From NCBI GenBank assembly GCA_019279435.1, contig JAAALK010000079.1, positions 88,034,162 to 88,098,161 of the forward strand: DNA of 64,000 nt, in the 5' to 3' direction. Made by a program: the position numbers and the translations under genes. This DNA is from Zizania palustris (taxonomy: Eukaryota > Streptophyta > Magnoliopsida > Poales > Poaceae). The first letter of the stretch is position 1; each line of letters opens with the position of its first letter. Below, piece after piece: positions 30,978 to 41,685 of this stretch. Under the pieces are notes generated by a model. That model was not told where the DNA came from. It made no database searches and was given only the letters and a program-made list of their open reading frames with translations.

Positions 30978-32042
30978 CTACCTTAGACACAACCGAGCCA
31001 CATTGGCCGGCTTTACGGAAATAAGAACGAACCTCCCCTCTGATACGCTGACAAAGTCGTAATCCGAGAGGTCCCACCCCGACAAGCATTCTATCTCATC
31101 ATGGGTGGTGTCACTGGACGCATCGGCCAAGCTAACATGGGTCGATGCATCGACGTGTACTATCTCGACTTCATCGCCATCCCATTGTATTAGGTGCTGG
31201 TGCAAGGTAGACGGCACACACTGGTTTGCATGTATCCAATCACGCCCAATCAATACATTATAATTACCTTGCACGTCGACGACGAAGAAGGCGGTAGGTA
31301 GCGTCTTGTTCCCTACTGTCAGCTCCAGAGACAGCACGCCTTTGGCCTCTGTCGTGTCGCCGTTGAAGCTATTGAGGGTAACATTGGTCTTCTTTAGGTC
31401 GTCATCATCTTTGTTGAGCTTCCTTAGAAGGGAGTACGGCATAAGGTTCACGGTGGCACCACCATCGACGAGCATCCTTGAGATCGGCTTTCCGTCAATG
31501 TGTCCCCTTATGTAGAGAGGCCTCAGGTGATGACTCGTATCTCTGGGCTTCTCGAACACGGCGTCCCGCAGGCTGAGGTCTAGCTGTGCGACCCCGACCT
31601 CCTCCTGTAGTGGAGCGAACTGGAAAGGTAGCATGACGACGCCGATGTCCATCACCTGAGGAGATGGCCCCTCGGAGATGGGTGTGTAGTCATCGTCGAG
31701 CAAGTCATCGTCGGAGCTAATAACGGGGGTCGAGTCATCGACCATGACCAGCCTAGGTCTCCAAACTTTCTTCACCGTGGGCCGAGGACGAATTTCTTCA
31801 AAAAGTGCATCACGTGCCTCCTCGGCCTTCTCTTCTCGTATTTCTTGTGCCCGCAAGCATTGCAACCTCCTCTTTTGTGACTTGGACATCCCTGAGGGTG
31901 CCCACGATGGCTGAGGACAGGTGCCAGGCACCACGGTCTTGCTTCTAGCATTTTTGGCCGCACGAGACTTGTACGGATTAGCCTCGAACATTTTGCGCTT
32001 GCCATAAGAAGTCCTCTGCTCCTGGTCGGTCGAACCGGCCAT
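30978..32042 (-). pseudogene. Protease region of Element 3 (open frame)
   Basis: A 354-codon minus-strand frame. The N-terminal third is basic, with a conserved PSWAPSGMSKSQKRRLQ block and an acidic DDDLLDDDYTP linker. The aspartic protease core reads RGHIDGKPISRMLVDGGATVNLMPYSLL and GNYNVLIGRDWIH. Its phase continues through the SDYDFVSVSEGRF end to a stop before the RT linker. The catalytic Asp is intact, but the element around it is broken. Confidence 0.9.
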
Positions 32043-32745
32043 GATGGGCTAGTCGGACTGGCCTGTGCCGAAAATAGCTGTAAGGCCGGTCGGACCGGCC
32101 GCAGTAGGCCGGTCAAACCAGGATTCGGCCAGGGCTTTAGCTGGGTTCGGTGATGTACCTTCGCGCCGCCCTGCCATGGCACCCTTCGGGATTAGGACCT
32201 CCTGGGATCCCACCCTGATGACTATGGTCTCCAGGGCATCTTTACGTTCATCCCCTCCGGCACCTTCTTGCGCGGTTTGGTTCTGAGGTACTACGGATAG
32301 GCGATGAATAATACTCTCGTCCTACGCCGGACCTTATACCTGCCACTCGGAAACACTAGAAGGAATGTGAATGTTAGTAGCTAGACAATTCCCGGAGTCC
32401 TCTGGCGGTGGGAAGCCAAGTCGGAGCCATCATCCAGTAGTAGGGTGGCGGCGTCGGAGGCTCTAGCGGCTTTGCCCACTGGGTGCTGAACCAGTTGGCC
32501 TGTTGGAAGCTCGGCCATGTCGAAGGTACCTCGGACCATACCAGCAAAGGGTCCTGCCAGGCCGGAGGTAAGCTAGCTCATGGTGGAGACGAGTCCGACC
32601 ACTAGAGGCTGAGTCCATCCGGAGGCTGTAATCCACTCAAAGGGGATGGATCCGGCCACTGAGGTCCAAATCCTCCCGGAGGTTGGAACCCATTTGGAGG
32701 AGGTGGGTTCATCCACTGAGGTCCAAACCCTCCCAGAAGCTGGGG
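32043..32745 (-). other. Variable linker between gag and protease, no open frame
   Basis: Frameshifted continuation of the proline/tryptophan-rich linker seen in Elements 4 and 5, with an exact CCGGTCGGACCGG word at 32086-32098. No other gene is visible. Confidence 0.6.
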
Positions 32746-32930
32746 CTAAGCCAGAGGAGGGTTTGTCCACTGAGGTTCGAACCTTGCCGGAGGTTGGGAC
32801 CAACCTGGAGGGGGGTTCGTCCACTGAGGTCCGAACCCTATCGGAGGCTGTACCCACTCCGAAGAGGGGTTCGGGCCTTGAGGTCCAAACTCAACCCTCG
32901 TGGGGCTCGGTCTTCTAGGGGGGTTCGGCC
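32656..32930 (-). repeat. 54-bp minisatellite encoding a Pro/Trp-rich 18-residue repeat
   Basis: The word CCACTGAGGT recurs at 32656, 32713, 32767 and 32821, with a diverged copy near 32876 (spacing 57, 54, 54, about 54). Read on the coding strand it gives FGPQWTNPPPGWSQPP-type repeats. Confidence 0.85.
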
Positions 32931-34970
32931 GTCTCAGAGCCCGTGACCGAACACTTCTCCTCTCGGACCTTCGCTGGTGCTTTTCCAAGAGCATCTTGTA
33001 TGTCACCTTTGGCCTTCTGTGGTGCCTGGTTGAAGATGGTGGCTTAACATTTTCTTTCCACACTCCTACCTCTAGATTCTTTGGTACTAGTGTGCGTGTG
33101 CGAGTGTCTCCAATAACGACCGCTTTCCCTTTAGCCGACCCGACCTGTTCTGGCCGAATCAATAATTTCTTCCCCTCGAGCTCAATGTTGTTCATGGGAA
33201 AGGGGTCTCTGTCCAATTTCATTTTTGGATTTGCTTCTGTTTTCAATCGTTCTTCTTCTATGGCCGATTGAACCTGCCGACAAAAAACATTGCAATCATT
33301 AGTGTGGTGAGAATGCGAATCATGCCACTTACAGTAGGGACGTTTCTTCAATTCATCGGCGGATGGCATGACTTGCCCTTTCGACAGTCGTAGAAGCTGA
33401 TTTTTTAATAGGAAATCAAATATTTTATCGCACTTGGTTACGTCGAATGAATATCTAACTTCATGAGGTCGACTCTTAGAGTGAGACGGTCGCAATTCGG
33501 AGTAGGTGAAGGGTTTAGACTTCACGCCCCAAGTCCACTCGGCCATGTACGTATCGGCCGGATCTTCTTCCTCTTCGGATTCTCCCTCGTCAGATTGCTC
33601 CATTGTATGGATTTCAGCTCTTGGTTTATTAAAAGTCTTAACAAATTTTCTATCTTTGGCTCGACCTTCCTGGACCAGAGCCTGTTGCAAGACTTGGCTA
33701 ACATCTAGAAGATTTTGATTATCCATTCATTGCTTAATTTCTGCCCGTAGGCCATTAAATGCGAGGTCTGCCAGGTCTCTTTCTGATACGTTCAAGCTAA
33801 AACATTTATTCATAGTGTCTCTAAAGCGCTTGACGTATTCAGAAACACTTTCGCTAGATTTTTGTTTAATTGCCTTGAGGTGTGATAGCCTAAGCTCGAT
33901 CTCGCTCGTGTAGAAATAATCATGAAACTTCTGCTCTAGTTGAGCCCACGTCTGAACGAAGTTAGGCGGGAGCGCCGAAAACCAAGTGAATGCGGTGCTG
34001 GACAATGATAGGGAAAATAACCTGAGTTTCAATGCATCCGACCGCTAGCTTCGCCACATTGTGCTAGAAATTGACTAATGTGCTCTAATGTGGATTTACT
34101 ACCCTCGCCATCAAATTTAGTGAAGTCCGGGACTCTATAACCGTGAGGGTATGGAATGGTATCAAAGTGGTCGGGATATGGTTTTTGATAAACCCTAGCT
34201 CTGTCCCGAGGTGTAAAGCCGGTGCATTCCCTAAATAGCACGCGAATACGTTCCTCAATATCGTCGTGGTCTACTGCTTGTGCACGTCTTTCATGTGGTG
34301 GCGGGATGTGTGGCGGTATATCGGCATGCTTTGGCCTATGCTGTGGTGTGGGAGTGTGCAGCGCGAGCAGTGGCGGCAGAGCTGGTGTGGGCGCAGGTGG
34401 TGGCAGTGCATGATAGACTGGGTTTGCCTGGCCATAAGAGCAGTCATGTGTTTTGGCTATGGATGATGTAGTCGGAAACATGATAGTTTTTCTAGTATTG
34501 TCGTTCATTCTACTATAAATGTGCTGCGTTGGCGGAACACTAGTGATTGGTGTCCGTAAATCGGCCTCAGTAAAGCCGAATCTTATAAATACTACCACCA
34601 CCCGCGAGAAAACTACGGGTTCTAGTTTGTTGGCTAGCGAGGCGCTAACCGCTGGATCAACAGATGCAACTATCGTACGGTCAACTTGTGAAGCAGATAA
34701 AGGGGGTGATGAGGGGCATACCTGAGTTAGGTTGAGGGTGTCGCGCATGATGAAGCCCGAGCATGTCTTTATGCAATCCCTGAGCATCAGCTCTTCGAGT
34801 TCCTTCTTCTTCGCTTCAATCTTTGCTCGGTCTTCCTCATATATATCTTCCATGGTGGGCACCATAATGTTGCGGTCGTCGATGTTTGCGCCCCTCATAG
34901 TGCTCATCGGCGATGTAGTGGATGTATACATAGTAGAGGTACTTGATGCCGATGTAGAGGTAGTAGTCAT
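32746..34970 (-). pseudogene. gag: gag of Element 3 (three pieces)
   Basis: 34970-34029 carries the N-terminus: a Thr/Ser-rich start, a DRAKIEAKKKELEELML helix, then a long Pro-rich part and PDFTKFDGEGSKSTLEHISQF. A frameshift near 34030 leads to 34032-33727 with SLSSTAFTWFSALPPN and EYVKRFRDTMNKCFSL, the capsid core. A stop then separates 33726-32746, which has an acidic segment, the nucleocapsid-like CKWHDSHSHHTNDC and the Pro-rich repeats. Two lesions prevent a full gag product. Confidence 0.9.
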
Positions 34971-34980
34971 GATTGGCTTG

Positions 34981-34998
34981 TCCCCAGCGGAGTCGCCA
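34981..34998 (-). promoter_or_regulatory. Primer binding site of Element 3, tRNA-Arg type
   Basis: Minus strand TGGCGACTCCGCTGGGGA, seven bases inside the 5' LTR. It resembles the complement of a plant tRNA-Arg 3' end as I recall it, a primer reported for some Tat/Ogre elements. Confidence 0.75.
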
Positions 34999-35005
34999 AA
35001 AAGTG

Positions 35006-36253
35006 TGTTGACGCAGAAATGCGCGCCCGCACTTGGGCCGGTTCGATGTCCAAAAGTATCGCAACGATACCGACGCCACGTTCCGACTATCCTAAATAGT
35101 GATAAGGCATTTGGAGTCGCCAGGAAATCAGATAAATAATTAATATTTTAATCCAATTGGCCAAAAGTATCAATAATAATGTAAACAATAATAAAATGAA
35201 TAAAATACCTAGAATCGGCCAATTCGAAGGCTGATTTGGAGTTACAGCGGAGACTAGCCCGAAGGGTCCCTAGGGCACCTTCGGCCTCAGGCCCGGTCAG
35301 ACCGGAGGTACAACCTCGGTCGGACCGGGGGTGCGGAGGGGGCTTCAGGATTGGACCTCGAAGGAAGCTGCGAAGGGTGACTCCGGCAGTCTGATCGGCG
35401 AAGTATCTCCGGTCGGACCATGCTGGTAGACTTCAGCGCGCATGGAATTGGCGAAGGCTCCGGCGTAGCGCAGTGCGAAGGGTTCCGGTCGGACCGATGG
35501 AACACCACCGGTCTAACCGGCTATTGCTGACAACAGCGTGATGAGGTCCGATCAGACCGAAGTCCTAACGCCGGTCGAACCGACATAGCAGATCTGAACT
35601 GTGAACCTCGGTATCCTTAACAAATAATCTCCGATTGCCTCCAAACTTCGTAGAGATGTTTATGAGGGAAATAGATCTGCGAAAACAACCAAAGATCAAA
35701 TACAATTTGGCCAAGGGGCCTAATTACCAAATATGGCGATAAAAAACAATAAAAGGGATAGCAATCTGTTACGTGGATTAACGGGAGGTTCACAAGCGAA
35801 CCAGCAAGGGTTACCATGATTATGGACGCGATAGATGGAGGGCTTTCGAGCAAACCCACGAAGATGCGGAAAGTAAAGAAAAGTAAATGCGATTCAAAGC
35901 TAGGGCTTTGGATTTTTTGGGATTGGAGAGAGAGGCTTGAATCGGCCTTGCCCCTAGTATTTATAGGGGGTGGGCTGGTGGTCCCTGGCTAAAAATACAG
36001 TAGGATTCGGCCAAAATTCGATTGAGATAAGATTTGGACAAACACAATTCGAATCCACTTCGAATTCACATTCTGAATCCCTGGTCGGTCTGACCAAACC
36101 CATGGGTCTAGTCTGACTGGTCTTGGCCGGTTGGACTGGCCTACTGTAGCCGGTCAAACCGGCCTATGCCAGGTTTGACATATTTTCGGTCAAAAATACT
36201 GTTTTCAGTATTTTTCTTATCTTGACCATTGATGCCATTTTTTGCTATAAACA
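35006..36253 (-). mobile_element. Element 3 5' LTR (1248 bp)
   Basis: Aligns with 26804-28026 throughout; minus-strand TATA near 35957-35964. It carries its own dyad array and hairpin. Confidence 0.93.
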
Positions 36254-36258
36254 ATGGT

Positions 36259-36889
36259 GTTGGACAGACCCACTTGAGATACTGCTGAGATTGTTATGTG
36301 CCAACAGTTGTTATGTCAAATGGTGTACATGCAGAGTCCTTGGACCTGAGATCATCATTTGATTCCAGAATGTTTAGTGACACACTTAGATTCTTCCTAA
36401 CGCTATTCTGTAACAGAGTAGTAATAAGGGTTGTATTTAGGTGTGTTGTGAAACATGTCTTGGGATGTGAGCGGTCAAGAAGGAATTTACCCCTCCTAAT
36501 AACGAGAGAGTCGTCTCTAGGCCCCTCGAGGTATTGGATTGGAAAAGTGCATGGCCATGCCACTATGACTAAGGAGTTAGTCATGATTTGAATTTGATAC
36601 TTGATCGAGTGAAAATGTCAAGTTAACCAACAAGGGTGACACGTATCTCGCCTTGAGCATGACTGACGGCGCACGGTAAAGGGACTAGTGCTTGAGTATA
36701 TCAAGGTTCATGAAAATTTGATTTTGTACGCTTTCGGGAGTCAATATGTGCTGCTAGGTACCTCTATTGATCAGTGAGTCGAAAAAGGTTTCCGGTGAAC
36801 ATCCGTTAGTGTATGAACCTAATGGGTCACACACTTAAGGGGATGGATTAAAAACATGCAAAGAATTGGTTCTTGTGCAAGTGGGAGAT
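36259..36889 (+). other. Element 2 3' untranslated region, right part, with polypurine tract
   Basis: Resumes after the ATGGT duplication. No gene is visible. It ends in the purine tract AAGTGGGAGAT (36879-36889) directly before the 3' LTR. Confidence 0.75.
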
Positions 36890-38214
36890 TGAAGGTTATA
36901 CCCAAGAAAATTCAATGGATAAGAAGTTTTGATAGGAAGTATTAGAAGTTTCGGTTAATTTCTAGTCTCGATATAGAGAGCAATTGTTGCTTCAGAAGTT
37001 CCGATATGGTATCAAAAGTTCCAACGAGCCAGAAGTTCCGATTCAGAATCGGGGAATTTTGTACTGATCAGAAGTTCCGATATGGTATCGGAAGTTCCGA
37101 GGTGGGCGAAAACAGATTGGATCTGTTGCATGTCGTACTGTATCAGGAGACCTAAAATACCCTATCGGAAGTTCCGATACAAGATCAGAAGTTCCGACGT
37201 GGGAAAACAGATTGGATCTATTACAGTTTTTTTGGTTTCGGGATAAGCACGACCCAGGGGCCCTCAGCCCTATATAAGGAGAGGAGGAGGACGTATTGGG
37301 GACAAGAATAAGCCTAGATTAGACCTAGCCACCCAAGAGTTCTCTCCTCCCCTTCTTGATCTCAAACATTGAGGTCAAGGATCCCGTCTCTCACGTGCGG
37401 TGCTAGCACGCTTCAATGGGTGTTGTTCCAATAGCGACGCTCGTGAACGTCTACATGCGAATAACTACATCGTCTTCATCGATCAGATCGGCGAAGGACG
37501 ACAAGGACGAAGCAAGGAGAGGCTAGACGTGCTGCTCCAACATCTTCTTCCATTGCACCTAGCGCGTCTTGTGATAGAAGGTAATGTTGGCATAAAGGAT
37601 TACGCTAACAGGTTTTAATAAATTCAAAGGGTTAACAAACGAAGTGTTTGCGAAATGTTTGTTGTGGACTGTTCCAATCCTCCGAATAGGATAATAGCTT
37701 GAGACAGTTTGAAGTGTGTATTGAATACTTGAATCTCTGATACCCCTTACATAACGAGGAGGGGTATTTGTAGACAAGATACATTAGGAAAAGACCTTTT
37801 TACCCTCTAATTACAACCGACCTACTGGATACTATTTAGTATTCTTTGTAGGGTTAAAAGGGTAAAAGACCGAGCCAACAGTAAGAAAGTAATCGTTCCA
37901 TCCTTGTTGGCAGTGCCCCTTCGGGTGGAGATGCTTCGGTACTCTCTTTCATGCCTAAGCCTTAGTGGAAACCTCCGTCTTGGAATGCTCCGGAGGTAGC
38001 GGAGCCTCGATGGCTGTGAGGACCTCCGGAGATCAGGGCTTCTAACTTCCTTTTATCTTCAGATAGTGTTAATGCAAAGATTTTGAATGATGCTGAGGAT
38101 GAAGTATTTTCCCCCAACAGGTACCGACCTATGATCTGACATGCGCATGAGCCTAGGGCCATAGGGTGGAAATTTTGAATTTACTGAATAGCATAACTCC
38201 CCTATTCCCCAACA
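36890..38214 (+). mobile_element. Element 2 3' LTR, interrupted by a solo LTR
   Basis: Homologous to 20622-21444; LTR sequence at 36890-37584 and 38120-38214. TATA at about 37271-37278. It starts TGAAGG and ends CCAACA. Confidence 0.9.
37585..38119 (-). mobile_element. 535-bp solo LTR related to Element 1
   Basis: Inserted in Element 2's 3' LTR: GAAGGTAA precedes it and GGTACCGACC follows, so the duplicated site is GGTA(A/C), with one mutation. Read on the minus strand it starts TGTTGGGGGAAAATACTTC and ends TTATGCCAACA, like the Element 1 LTR ends, with a TACAAATACCCC promoter region. No internal coding sequence; a solo LTR left by LTR-LTR recombination is the simplest reading. Confidence 0.85.
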
Positions 38215-38219
38215 TTTTC

Positions 38220-40045
38220 TTCACTATATCCCCTTTTCTCTTACCGTTTCTTCTTGATTTATTTCTTGTAGAACTTGCGGAACCAAGTATTGATCCCAAT
38301 GGTCACTCCCCCTTCTTGTTTCTTCTTAGGTCCCCAAGGTGACCTTGATCCTACGGATTTTATCAATGCTGAAACTTGTTGAATCCCTTTTAAATTATCC
38401 CCCATGCTTTCCTCTGACTAGGACTCCATCTTTGAATCTTTTCCCCTTCTCTCCCTTGCTGGCGTGACTAGTACCTTAGGGTATCGAACACGTATTGTGC
38501 CTGCTAGGACGAAATTCATATTGGACACTGCATCGGCCTCTCGCTTGCTGAACCATACCAAAATTAGCCGATGTTAGTCTCTTCTTGCTATTTCTGGTTC
38601 GATGCACTAAATACCTTCATTTTTGGCCAAGGGCCAATGAGTCCCTCCTTGATCGATGTTTTCTTTTTGACTTGCCTTGAAATTGACTCACCTTCCGTCC
38701 CTTCCTTATTCCATTCCAAACCGGTCCATCGCCTTGGTACCAAATCCATCGATACTTGGGGCAGATACATTAAAAGGCACGACAAAAAGATAGGCCCCGT
38801 AGAAACCCGTGAACATGTGGCCTTTCTTACCCTGTGGTTAGAGAGGTTTGTCTTTTGTATGTCTACCTCAGGTCCAACTTTTCGGTTTCAATTTTTGGCC
38901 GAAGAACTCGCCACCCACGTCATAGTCCCTCTTGGTTGATACCTTCTTGGATCCGTATACCACAATATCCATCTTGTGTTGGTAAAGCTATCAGCTAGCG
39001 ATCCTATTGGCTACCCCCATGGTCCATGGTGGCTTCTTCAGCTCTGGCTCAATGTCTATACAGTCGATGTTGTTGGTGGGCCCCCTTTCTCTTCCATGTG
39101 TTTTCTTGTCGATTTTCCGGAATCGATCACCCCAATCTACCGTCGATGTTGTTCTCTAGGTAAAGCAGTCGCTTGTCGTTCCACTCTCCCTTTATCTCCT
39201 AAACCCTTAGCCACCTGTTTTAATGGTTTCTAACTTAGATTTTCTGATCGGACCATTTGGTATCCCTATGAGTACTCAGAATATGAATGTCCCCATTGGC
39301 TAGTTTTACCTAATGTGCTTCGAGATGAGGAATCTACTCGCATTTTCAAGGTTGTGATATTTCCTTGTCTCTTGGTTGTCAATTTCATCGTCGACCACCC
39401 CTAGACGGGTTTGTATGAATTATATCACCCATCAGTCTTCACAAGGTAGTTTGGTTTTGGTCAGCTTCCTCCCCGTTTGTTCTTCATAAACTAACTCCAA
39501 GTGCGTTGAAAAGTCTGGGGCCAGTTGGAGTGGGATCTCCTTTTCCACATGACTGATGGTATCCCTTTTGGTGACCTTACTCATTGGTCGTCCTACCAAG
39601 CATCCTCCGTTGACTTTTGTCGATGGTGGGACGAGTTGAGGAAACATATTTTCAATCGCTCCTTGATACTGAAGTGACACTGTATCATAGCCTGAGGTGA
39701 ATACTTTGGACTTTCCTTTTATTTGTCCCTATTGTTTTCTCTTCATCTGATTAACTATGCTTACTATAGGAGGATGACCTTGATACCGCCTCTATAATTT
39801 TTAGCGGTCAGCCGATATATTATAGTATGATATCGACCTCTATGAACTTGGGTACTGGTGCCCCTTCTCCCTCAGTTTGGGTGAGTGGAAATGGGCCAAG
39901 GTCTTAGAGCGCAAGCACCAGGCCTCGACCTCGACCGTGCGCCGATCCGCTAGGGTCTGGACCAGCCAGGCAAGTTCATCGGCTTTGGCTTTATGGTTAA
40001 CATAAAGTTTTCACTTCTTCGTACCAATGCCTCTTTTGGAATATG
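38220..40045 (+). pseudogene. Plant-mobile-domain (PMD) gene in element X, antisense to X
   Basis: Plus-strand pieces match the aminotransferase-like plant mobile domain (PF10536 type). 38571-38939 has GPMSPSLIDVFFLT and GPVETREHVAFLTLWLERFVFC, the hallmark WLERF block. Further pieces follow in shifted frames: WYPYEYSEYECPHWL and FGFGQLPPRLFF (about 39240-39490). Stops and frameshifts are frequent. The coding strand is opposite to X, as for antisense genes of Tat-type elements. PMD proteins occur in plant genomes both as host genes and inside transposons; the surrounding LTR context favours the transposon version. It continues beyond Element 5 at 63757. Confidence 0.7.
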
Positions 40046-41382
40046 TGTTGATAGCAAAAAATGGCATTAATGGTCAAGATTGTCAAAATATCAATTTTAG
40101 TCATTTGGGCCGAAAATACACAAGTCCTGGATCAGGCCGAAGCCTTACAGGGCCCAAGACCCATCGAACATTGGGCTTCAGAGGCATTTTAACGGCCTGC
40201 TACCTTCAGCCCGAAGGCCCTCCAGAGGCCTTCCTCGCCGAAGCTTTGGCAGGTCTTGCCGAAGGGCCACTTCGGGTTGTTTTAGGAGATAGAGTTTGAG
40301 TCTGATTCTGGCTGTTTTTATCCCTAAACTTGATTAGGCCGAATCCTACCAGATTAGCTTTAGAGATAATAAGACTATCCCCTATAAATATAGGGGTGAG
40401 GCTGGTTCATTAGACCCCCCAGACACAAATCAACTTCAAACCCTAGTTTTAACCGTACCTTTTATTTTTCCTTTACTTTCTGCACAACCTTCGTGGGGTT
40501 GCCTGGAAGCCCTCCGTCGGACACTTAGAAACGGTGGTAAGCCTTGTTACTTCGCTCATGAAGTAACCATTAATCTACGTAACAGATTGCTATTGCCTTG
40601 TTACTTCGCCTGTGAAGTATCCGTTAATCTACGTAACAGATTGCTACCTTCGTTTCTCTACTGCAACACTTAGTAAATTCGGTCTCCAGGCTGAATTGGC
40701 ACTTGATCTCTGTTTTGTTCCACATTTTCACGCTCGGAGCCCCTTCACCGGAGGTGTTCGAAGACAGGAAACTGGTTAGGGAGGCTGCCAGAAAACCCTT
40801 CAGTGGAACCCCTGCTTCGACTACCCGTGTCGGACCCATCACACTGTTGTCGGTCTAACCAAGTACCGCATGCCAGAGTGCTCCACAACAAGCTTTATCG
40901 CATCAGGCTTCATCACACCTACACTTCACACCAAACGAAGTCATGCCAGTGCGTTGCGTTGGAGTGTTTTGTTGTGTTAGAGGCTTCGCACTGAACCCTG
41001 TTGTTCGAAGGTGATTTCGCGTTAGAGATTTGTTCGGAGCCTGCCTTCGGCCAGATCGATCCGAACGCCAAAGGCTATCTTCGGCGAAACCCTTTGCACC
41101 AGACGCCGAAGCCCCCCCTTTGGTGAACACTTCGCACGATACACTTCAAATCAGTTAGGCTTTGTTCAGCTGACTGGTTTATTTTATTTATATATTTATT
41201 TTCAGCTAATGAAATTATTTTGTGTGATCTGATTACCTGGTGACTCCACCCCCCTTTCCACTATTAAGGGTAGTCAGAATGTGACGTCGGTGTTGTGTTA
41301 CGCTTAGGCTAGTCCCTAAGTATCCGCACACTTTTGGATCGTCAAACTGACCCAAGTGTGGGGGCATGTTTTCGTGTCAACA
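40046..41382 (+). mobile_element. Element 5 5' LTR (1337 bp)
   Basis: TATA box TATAAATA at 40383-40390. Two tandem copies (about 54 bp apart) of a hairpin block follow at 40546-40567 and 40600-40621. Confidence 0.93.
40546..40621 (+). other. Tandem leader hairpins, Element 5 version
   Basis: GTTACTTC-GCTCAT-GAAGTAAC (40546-40567), a perfect 8-bp stem, and a second copy with one mismatch (40600-40621). Each is followed by GTTAATCTACGTAACAG-like sequence. The 3' LTR has a perfect copy at 62969-62990. Confidence 0.7.
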
Positions 41383-41389
41383 CACTTTT

Positions 41390-41407
41390 TGGCGACTCCG
41401 CTGGGGA
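41390..41407 (+). promoter_or_regulatory. Primer binding site of Element 5, tRNA-Arg type
   Basis: TGGCGACTCCGCTGGGGA seven bases after the LTR; identical to the Element 3 site. Confidence 0.8.
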
Positions 41408-41420
41408 AGGCTACGCCAAC

Positions 41421-41685
41421 ATGACGAGTGCGTCTACATCAGTCGCGGGTACGTCTACTATGACTACTACGTCTACATCGCCGATGGATCCCATGGGGGC
41501 GCAGAAATCGACAACCGCAACATTATGACGCCTACCATCGAAGACATCCTAGAAGAAGACCGGGCAGAGATTGAGGCAAAGATGAAGGCACTACAAGACC
41601 TCATGCTTGGGAGCTACGTCAAGACATGCGCGGGCTTCATCAAGCGCGACGTCAACATCCCCGACCTCGCTCAGACCTAGGTAAC
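41421..41685 (+). pseudogene. gag: gag N-terminus of Element 5, cut by Element 4
   Basis: ATG at 41421 opens a Thr/Ser-rich stretch. A frameshift near 41497 moves the reading into IDNRNIMTPTIEDI and the helix DRAEIEAKMKALQDLMLGSY, matching Element 4's gag. A stop (ACCTAG, 41676-41680) lies directly before the GTAAC site where Element 4 inserted. The gene resumes at 51859. Confidence 0.88.

Larger units (their letters stand above)
26804..36253 (-). mobile_element. Element 3: degenerate Ty3/gypsy (Tat-type) retrotransposon
   Basis: LTRs at 26804-28026 (3') and 35006-36253 (5') begin TGTTGACGCAGAAATG and end GCTATAAACA as read on the plus strand. A perfect target duplication ATGGT flanks it (26799-26803, 36254-36258). 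Coding is on the minus strand: gag, proline-rich spacer, protease, RT, truncated RNase H, integrase. About nine differences in the first 135 aligned LTR bases indicate an older insertion than Element 1. The second RNase H is deleted. Confidence 0.95.
20622..38214 (+). mobile_element. Element 2: degenerate Ty1/copia retrotransposon, split by two insertions
   Basis: LTRs at 20622-21444 and 36890-38214 (the latter interrupted) are clearly homologous. A perfect 5-bp target duplication TTTTC flanks the element (20617-20621, 38215-38219). Gene order gag-PR-IN-RT-RNase H, with integrase before RT, defines copia. Many stops and frameshifts show it is dead. The 5' LTR termini have mutated from TG...CA to TA...TA. 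Nested inside are Element 3 and the 535-bp solo LTR. Confidence 0.95.

Noticed and set aside
38571..38939. Host MAIN/MAIL-type plant-mobile-domain gene
   Set aside because: It sits in element X beside a polypurine tract and LTR, is broken by stops and has shifted frames, so a transposon-borne copy is more likely.
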